From the NCBI GenBank assembly GCA_023229545.1, contig JALNZB010000007.1, positions 1 to 60,476 of the forward strand: a DNA stretch of 60,476 nucleotides. The letters run 5' to 3'. Source of the stretch: Sulfuritalea sp. (GTDB taxonomy: Bacteria > Pseudomonadota > Gammaproteobacteria > Burkholderiales > Rhodocyclaceae). The position numbers and the translations under genes were made by a program. The notes beneath the pieces were generated by a model that saw nothing but the letters and a program-made list of their open reading frames with translations, made no database searches and had not been told where the DNA came from. Shown here piece after piece: positions 55,101 through 60,476 of this stretch. The stretch's first letter is position 1. Every line of letters begins with the position of its first letter.

Positions 55101-55991
55101 CGTTTCGACCTTGGCCAGAATGTGCGTGAGCTGATCGCTGTAGGCGTATCTGTACCCATTCGCGCCATCGGCGCGCGGGTAGAAACGCCGGATCTGAGCG
55201 CCCTCGATGACTGCCGCATTATCCGAATAGGCCACCACCGTGCCTTGCGGATGCGCCTTGTGCGTTTCGCGGATCATGCCGAACAGGGACATCGGCTGAT
55301 CGACGCCATCCACCGTCCAGCTCGCGTTGAATATCTTGTGCCGGCAGTGCTCGGAATTGGCCTGGGCGAACATCATGAGTTCGACATCGGTCGGGTTGCG
55401 GCCAAGCTTGCCGAAATTGTCCACCAGGTAGTCGATCTCGTCGGCGGAAAGCGCCAGGCCCAGTTCGAGGTTGGCCTTGGCCAGCGCCTTGCGCCCACCG
55501 CCCAGGATGTCCACGGTCGTCAGGGGCTGCGGCGCGACATGGTGGAACAGGGCCTTGATCGCAGCGTTGGAAGTCAGCACGGATTCGGTCATGCGGTCAT
55601 GCAGCCGTGCCGCCAGCGCCGACTTTCCATCGACCGCGAAAGGGCCGGAAACGTAATAGACCGTGCCGCGCTCGATGCGCTTCACGGTGGCAAAGCCGCA
55701 GTTGCGGGCGATGTCGGTGGCCTTGGAACTCCACGGCGAAATGGTGCCCAGGCGCGGCGTCACCAGCAGCACTTCCCCGCCGGGCGACGCCGGCAGTTGC
55801 GGCAGAATCCCCAGCAAGTCCTTCAGCCGTGCTGTTTCATCGGTGTTCAACGCACCTTCCAGCTCGATGAAATACCAGTGCTCGGCGGCCAGCCGGACGC
55901 CGGCAACGGCTTCGCCAACAGACTGTTGCAGACGCGCGAGGCGGGACGCCGAAAACGCGGCAGAGCCGCGCAGGGCAAGGATTTCAGCCAT
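52113..55991 (-). CDS. purL: Phosphoribosylformylglycinamidine synthase
   Basis: Role: ATP- and glutamine-dependent step 4 of purine synthesis. Seen: 1292 residues, the long single-chain form of proteobacteria. The N-terminal domain, FGAM synthase core ([28 protein letters not shown]), and C-terminal glutaminase with Cys in [13 protein letters not shown] and His in [11 protein letters not shown]. Single gene. Confidence 0.97.
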   Translation of the reverse strand: [1292 protein letters not shown]

Positions 55992-56138
55992 GATGGACGG
56001 ACCGGGGCGAATGAGGGACGGGACGAAAATGCAAGGTGCGAAATTATACCCTCACCGGGATGGCGGCCTCACGGACGGGCAGACACGGAATTGCATTCGA
56101 GGGTCAAGCCTGAGAAACTGGGGCAAGACCACAAGCAC

Positions 56139-56753
56139 ATGCCCACACCCGCCATGAACGAGTCTCCGCTTGCTGTCGGCGTTGCCGACTTACAGGACAA
56201 AGTCATCGAAAGTCCGCTGCCTTCTCCCGCCGAACCGTTGCGCATCGCCGCGCGGGATGCGCGCGTCAAGGGCGAACTGGACGTGGCCGCCTCGCTGCTG
56301 ATCGACGCGGAGGAACTCGATCCGGGCAATGAGGCCGTGACGCTCGATCTCGCCGAAATCAACATCGACATGCAGAACCTGGAAGCGGCGCGGGTAATTC
56401 TCGACGCCCATGAACACACGGCCGAGGACGCCGTTCGTGTGCGCGCCCTGCTGGACCGGCTCAATCTGGTGATTGCCGGCGCTGGCGCCGACGCGGCGGC
56501 GCTGAAAGCCCGCATTGAAGCCAATGCCGGCGATCTCGATGCCCGTCTGCAACTGGCCAAAGCACTGGCTCTGGTGCAGGACTACCGCCAGGCGCTCGGG
56601 CAACTGTTGGAAATTGTGCGCCGCGATCGCAAGTGGCAGGACGAGGCGGCGCGCAGGGCCATGCTCGACCTGTTCACACTGCTGGCCCAGAGCCCGTCGT
56701 ACAACGACCTGGTCCGCGAATTTCGCATCCAGTTGGCGCGAACCCTGAACTGA
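56139..56753 (+). CDS. TPR protein resembling the C-terminal half of YbbN/CnoX
   Basis: Seen: about 204 residues from the ATG at 56139 (alternative at 56154). The body is helical TPR with LDARLQLAKALALVQDYRQA and LGQLLEIVRRDRKWQDEAAR, then LFTLLAQSPSYNDLVREFRI, as in the TPR half of the co-chaperone YbbN. The thioredoxin domain that normally precedes it is absent, and the sequence upstream in the same frame is antisense to purL or unrelated. It may be a shortened relative of CnoX. It starts about 150 bp from purL, divergently. Confidence 0.7.
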   Translation: MPTPAMNESPLAVGVADLQDKVIESPLPSPAEPLRIAARDARVKGELDVAASLLIDAEELDPGNEAVTLDLAEINIDMQNLEAARVILDAHEHTAEDAVRVRALLDRLNLVIAGAGADAAALKARIEANAGDLDARLQLAKALALVQDYRQALGQLLEIVRRDRKWQDEAARRAMLDLFTLLAQSPSYNDLVREFRIQLARTLN

Positions 56754-56808
56754 ATAATCGACGGAACCATGTGCACCGCGGCATGTGACAACCCGGAACC
56801 CTCGACCG

Positions 56809-58107
56809 ATGATTGATTTCGCACATCTGAAGAACCTGTTGTCGCCACGGGAATGGTGGTTGCGCCTGGTGTTCTGGGGCGGCGCCGTCGCGGTGGGCGT
56901 GACGGCGGCCCTGTTCGCCCTGGGCGCGCAGCTTGGCAATCAGTGCTTCCACTGGATACTTTCGATTTCGCCCTGGCTCGCATTCGTTGTCATGCCGGCG
57001 GGCCTTGCGCTGTCCGCCTGGCTGTCGATGCGCTTCTTCGCGGGTTCTCAGGGCAGCGGCATTCCGCAAACCATCGCGGCGCTGCAACTCCCGAATCAGG
57101 AACAGCTTGGCGGACTTCTTTCGCTGCGCATCGCGGCGGGGAAAATCGCGCTGACGATTCTGGGTCTGTGCTGCGGCGCGTCGGTGGGTCGCGAGGGGCC
57201 GACGGTGCAGGTCGGTGCGTCGATCATGTATTCGCTGCGCCGGTTTTCACCCTTCAAGTACCGGGACCAATTCGGCGGGCTGATCGTCGCCGGCGGCGCC
57301 GCCGGTGTCGCTGCGGCCTTCAATACGCCGCTGGCCGGGATCGTATTCGCCATCGAGGAACTGTCGCGTTCCTTCGAGCATCGCACCAACGGCCTGATTC
57401 TCACCGCCGTCATTTTTGCCGGGCTGGCCGCTCACGCCATCCTCGGCAACTACACCTATTTCGGCATGACATCGACCTCGCTCGGCTCCGGCGTCGGCTG
57501 GCTGGCGGTCATCGCCTGCGGCGTAACGGGAGGGCTTTCCGGCGGACTGTTCTCGCGCCTGCTGATCGGCGCCAGCGATGGCTGGGGCGGGACGATAGGG
57601 CGCTGGACACGTTCGCATCCGGTTGCATTCGCTGCGCTATGCGGGATCGTACTGGCTGGCCTCGGTGCGCTGTCCGGCCACCGCACCTACGGCACCGGCT
57701 ACGACGAGGTGCGCGACATCCTCGCCCACGGAGATGCCGGCTATCAGGGCTACGGCCTGTACAAGTTCCTCGCGACCCTGATCTCCTATTTGAGCGGGAT
57801 CCCGGGCGGCATATTTGCGCCGTCATTGGCGGTCGGCGCCGGATTGGGGGCCAGTCTCGCCCAGTTCATTTCATTCGTTCCGGTCAACACCGTGATCATC
57901 CTCGGCATGGTCGCCCACTTTTCCGGCGTCACCCAGGCGCCGCTGACCACCTTCATCATCGTCATGGAAATGACCGACAACCACAGCATCGTTCTGCCGC
58001 TGATGGCGACGGCGCTGATCGCACACGGCATATCGCGCATTGTCTGCCCCGAATCTTTATACCAGGCTCTGGCCGCGCGTTTCGTACGCCGCATGGCGCA
58101 ACAGTGA
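56809..58107 (+). CDS. CLC-family chloride channel/transporter
   Basis: Seen: 433 residues; about 10-12 hydrophobic segments. CLC filter motifs: GSQGSGIPQ, GREGPTVQ (with the gating Glu) and GGIFAPSLAVG. No CBS domain. The start at 56809 has GGAA upstream. Function as channel or H+/Cl- antiporter cannot be settled from what I see. Single gene. Confidence 0.92.
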   Translation: MIDFAHLKNLLSPREWWLRLVFWGGAVAVGVTAALFALGAQLGNQCFHWILSISPWLAFVVMPAGLALSAWLSMRFFAGSQGSGIPQTIAALQLPNQEQLGGLLSLRIAAGKIALTILGLCCGASVGREGPTVQVGASIMYSLRRFSPFKYRDQFGGLIVAGGAAGVAAAFNTPLAGIVFAIEELSRSFEHRTNGLILTAVIFAGLAAHAILGNYTYFGMTSTSLGSGVGWLAVIACGVTGGLSGGLFSRLLIGASDGWGGTIGRWTRSHPVAFAALCGIVLAGLGALSGHRTYGTGYDEVRDILAHGDAGYQGYGLYKFLATLISYLSGIPGGIFAPSLAVGAGLGASLAQFISFVPVNTVIILGMVAHFSGVTQAPLTTFIIVMEMTDNHSIVLPLMATALIAHGISRIVCPESLYQALAARFVRRMAQQ

Positions 58108-58212
58108 GAGTGGATCGCGGCGGAACAGGGTCCAGCGGCTGCGGTCATCCCACCGCGTCGGGGCCGGATGCATTAGGATGCGTACTTGAAAACCCGTCTG
58201 GCGGAGAACACC

Positions 58213-58464
58213 ATGAAAAAGCTGTCGCTTGAACTGTACGCAGAACTGGAAATTCCCGACGATTGGGAGCTGGTCGAGCATTCTTCCGGCATCTTCGTGC
58301 TCAAGGTCGGCGACCGTTTTGTCGATTTCGACATTACGCCGCTGGTCACCGCATCCACCGAGCCGGATGCCACCTGGAGCGACGAAGACGAGAAATTCAC
58401 CGATGAGATTCTCGACATGGTGACCGGGCTCGATTCGAAGATGGAGATCACCTATCTTCAGTGA
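58213..58464 (+). CDS. Small acidic protein, unknown
   Basis: Seen: ATG at 58213 with GGAG upstream; 83 residues with many Asp/Glu (DEDEKFTDEILDMV) and a short beta-rich middle (GIFVLKVGDRFVDFDITPL). No signal peptide. No family known. It ends 7 bp inside the convergent cyclase-FHA gene. Confidence 0.6.
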   Translation: MKKLSLELYAELEIPDDWELVEHSSGIFVLKVGDRFVDFDITPLVTASTEPDATWSDEDEKFTDEILDMVTGLDSKMEITYLQ

Positions 58465-59316
58465 TCGACTTCGATCACCAAACGTTCATCGCCGCAAGCA
58501 CGTAGCGCGGCGCCCAGGCCCACCTGCACTTGTCCGGCGAGAACCAGTTCCTCGCGGCGCAACAACAACTCCTGACCGTTCGGCAGCCTGACGAAGGTGC
58601 CGTTGCTTGACTGGTCAACAATCACGATCTTCTCCTGGCGCAGGACGACGCTCGCGTGGTGGCGAGAGGCTGTGGCGGCGCTGACTACCACGGTGCTTTT
58701 TGCATCGCGCCCGATGGTTGCCTCAGGATGATTTTCGTCGACGCTCCAGACCTTGCCCTTGTAGGTGATTCTCGCGTTCTTCGAGGGTGCGTTGTCGGTC
58801 GTGGAATTGTCCGACAGCATGGTCTGCCCCTGATCCTGTTTCCACATCGCCTCGATGATGACGACCTTGCCCTTGCGTCCCTTGACTTCCGTCGAATACA
58901 GTTTGCGGCAGGTGGCCTGCAGCCAGGGCGGCAGTGCGTCATAGGTTTCGCGCGAGGTCAGTATCTGGTCGGGCGTGGCCAGCGCCGTGAGGCGTGACGC
59001 GAGGTTGACGGTGTCGCCAAAACAGTCGCCATCGGCAGCCGATCCTGAGCTTGATGCCGGCCTTGCCGCCCAGCGTTTTCTCGAAAGCGGATTGCATGGC
59101 GTTGGCCGCCTGAATGGCCTGCGCCGCAGTATCGAACACCGCCATCAACTCGTCGCCGATGGTCTTGATCACGCGCCCGCCGTGGGCGAGGGTTTCCGCT
59201 TTCAGGCAGTCCAGGCAGTTGACCACCGCTTCGAGCGCCACGGTGTCGCCGCTTTGCTCGTAAAGCCCGGTGCTGCCGGCAATGTCTGCGAAGAGAATGG
59301 CGCGTTGATGTTCCAT
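58458..59316 (-). pseudogene. Adenylate/guanylate cyclase-FHA gene with frameshift
   Basis: The front half (from ATG 59316) is a class III cyclase: HQRAILFADIAGSTGLYEQ, GGRVIKTIGDELMAVFD. After IGC the frame is lost. The other frame continues with DGDCFGDTVNLASRLTALAT, then a linker and an FHA domain (EATIGRDAKSTVVVS, SRHHASVVLR, VDQSSNGTFVRLPNG) to the stop at 58458. About eight residues usual between the two motifs are missing, so a deletion of around 23 bases at about 59025-59035 is inferred. The gene is probably inactive unless it is an assembly error. The FHA part has its own ATG at 58847 and might be made alone. Confidence 0.8.
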
Positions 59317-59554
59317 CGGATTCAGGGGGTAGCGAGATTCGCCAAGCTTGGATTGTAGGGCGGCGGCAGGGAGAAAACCATTGCTTGCTTGCGCCGATGG
59401 CCACCGTACTAGCGCTATCGGCGATTTCTCAATTCCATGATTGGAGTGATGTTATGTCGGGTGTGAGTATATGAAATTCCTCCGCAACAATTGTCTCTTC
59501 TGCGTGAGTGATTTTGTCATTTCCCCCTTTTTCGGGATGGGCTGCTTTCCTGGG

Positions 59555-59620
59555 AGCGCCGGCATCTTGCCGGCTTCGTGTCGTGGGCGCCGCTTGAATA
59601 GCCGGCAAGATGCCGGCGCT
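59555..59620. repeat. REP-type palindrome with perfect 20-bp arms
   Basis: Arms 59555-59574 and 59601-59620 (AGCGCCGGCATCTTGCCGGC and its complement) are perfect inverted repeats around 26 bases. This is the widespread intergenic family whose translation gives AGILPA / RQDAGA. It lies in 59317-59798, which holds no gene. Confidence 0.8.
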
Positions 59621-59639
59621 GCCGGAATTCCGCCCTTTC

Positions 59640-59670
59640 ATTTTCGTGAAGTTATTTCGGACTCGTTCCT
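59640..59670 (+). repeat. Dispersed 31-bp repeat, copy 2
   Basis: Matches 3606-3636 with one mismatch. It sits 20 bp after the REP-type palindrome. Confidence 0.6.
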
Positions 59671-59798
59671 TATGGCCTTGACGGCGAGGAGAGCGTCTTT
59701 TGCTCGACCGCCTTGTAGCGCAGTTGTTTCATCAGCGGCGAAACGTCCGTTCGACATGGGCCGGCGGTGATTCACCGTCCTCTCCGCGGCGTGGCTGC

Positions 59799-60476
59799 TC
59801 AGGCGATCTCGCGCCCTTCGCCGGCCTCTTCCACCGTCCGCCCGTCGCGGATGTGATAGATGCGCTTGAAGATGGGAATGATTTTTTCGTCGTGGGTGAC
59901 GACGATGATCGCGGTCTGGTACTGGCTGGCCATCTGATTGAGGATGCGCATCACGGCCAGCGCGCGCTCGCTGTCGAGCGGCGCGGTGGGTTCGTCGGCG
60001 AGGATCACCGACGGCTGGTTGGCCAGGGCGCGGGCGATCGAGACGCGTTGCTGTTCTCCGCCGGAAAGTTCGCTCGGCTGCGCCTTGGCGCGATGCGTTA
60101 CATCGAGCGCCTGCAGCAACTCCAGCGCGCGCGCCCGGGATGCGCCGTTCGTCTGCCCCGCCAGCATCGGCAGCAGGGCCACGTTGTCGATGACGTCAAG
60201 AAAGGGAATCAGGTAGGGCGCCTGAAAAATGAAGCCGATGCGGTCGCGCCGCAAGGCACGCAGGTCCGGTGTTTTCCAGCCACCGTCAGCGCTGTCGTAA
60301 ATCACTTCGCCGCCGAGGGTCATGCGGCCGCGCGTCGGTTCGATCACTGCGCCGAGACACTTGAGCAGCGTGGTCTTGCCCGATCCGCTGGGGCCGACCA
60401 GGCCGACCACCTCGCCGGGCGCGATGCTCATGTTCACTTCCTTCAGCGCATCGACGGCGGTGTCGCCCTCGCCGTA
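59799..60476 (-). CDS. ABC transporter ATP-binding protein (5' end beyond the window)
   Basis: Seen: at least 225 residues; the frame is open to the window edge, so the true start is outside. Walker A GPSGSGKTT, signature LSGGEQQRVSIARAL, Walker B VILADEPTAP, and His in VVTHDE. The make-up resembles the MacB/LolD/DevA group that works with FtsX-like permeases. The partner genes would lie past 60476, upstream of this end. Confidence 0.92.
   Translation of the reverse strand, partial: YGEGDTAVDALKEVNMSIAPGEVVGLVGPSGSGKTTLLKCLGAVIEPTRGRMTLGGEVIYDSADGGWKTPDLRALRRDRIGFIFQAPYLIPFLDVIDNVALLPMLAGQTNGASRARALELLQALDVTHRAKAQPSELSGGEQQRVSIARALANQPSVILADEPTAPLDSERALAVMRILNQMASQYQTAIIVVTHDEKIIPIFKRIYHIRDGRTVEEAGEGREIA

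Noticed and set aside
53544..56138. Very long open frame on the plus strand leading into the TPR gene
   Set aside because: It is antisense to purL, whose reading frame has all catalytic motifs; its translation is Arg/His-rich with no domain. Only the part from 56139 is a gene.
59429..59641. 70-codon minus-strand frame
   Set aside because: It is a translation of the REP palindrome (AGILPA, RQDAGA), a known source of false proteins.
1..60476. CRISPR arrays, tRNA or rRNA genes, complete insertion sequences
   Set aside because: No regularly spaced repeats, no cloverleaf or rRNA-like stretches and no transposase frames were seen on reading both strands.

Overview
The window reads as chromosomal DNA of a GC-rich betaproteobacterium, probably of the Rhodocyclales/Sterolibacteriaceae kind. 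This placement is inferred from gene style and content (a complete gsp operon ordered G-H-I-J-K-L-M-N-C-D-E-F, betaproteobacterial beta-oxidation genes, a 1292-residue PurL); no marker gene in the window fixes the genus. The most striking content is a metal/extracellular electron-transfer locus.

Region 1 (1-18.3 kb) is the electron-transfer island. A large lipoprotein and an outer-membrane-type protein come first. Then follow a decaheme OmcA/MtrC-type lipoprotein, an MtrA-type periplasmic decaheme cytochrome, an MtrB-type porin, and two near-identical modules, each made of a decaheme OmcA/MtrC lipoprotein, an intrinsic terminator and a small exported helix-hairpin-helix protein. A second lipoprotein closes the island. 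Together they would make an outer-membrane conduit (MtrA inside MtrB) serving up to three alternative cell-surface decaheme terminals. Remnants of a HicB antitoxin and an aspartic protease, and two related hairpin elements, lie between the genes.

Region 2 (18.4-32.8 kb) is a type II secretion system: gspA-gspB, a small Cys-rich lipoprotein and an acyltransferase-like membrane protein, then gspG to gspF. Type II secretion exports MtrC/OmcA in Shewanella, so its place next to the cytochromes makes functional sense. A NarL-type response regulator and histidine kinase follow on the other strand, with a cytochrome c remnant upstream of the kinase.

Region 3 (36.2-52 kb) is metabolic. An exonuclease and a cysteine hydrolase precede a beta-oxidation operon (acyl-CoA dehydrogenase, 3-hydroxyacyl-CoA dehydrogenase/enoyl-CoA hydratase, thiolase). 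A sulfide/persulfide cluster comes next: a divergent ArsR-rhodanese regulator, a DsrE-like protein, a TauE-type permease, two small unknown proteins and a sulfide:quinone-oxidoreductase-like flavoprotein. It is followed by etfB-etfA with a second acyl-CoA dehydrogenase, and a FimV-like protein.

Region 4 (52-60.5 kb) holds purL, an orphan TPR protein, a CLC chloride channel, a small acidic protein, a frameshifted adenylate cyclase-FHA gene, a REP-type palindrome and the start-truncated (window edge) ATP-binding subunit of an ABC transporter. No tRNA, rRNA, CRISPR array or complete insertion sequence was seen.
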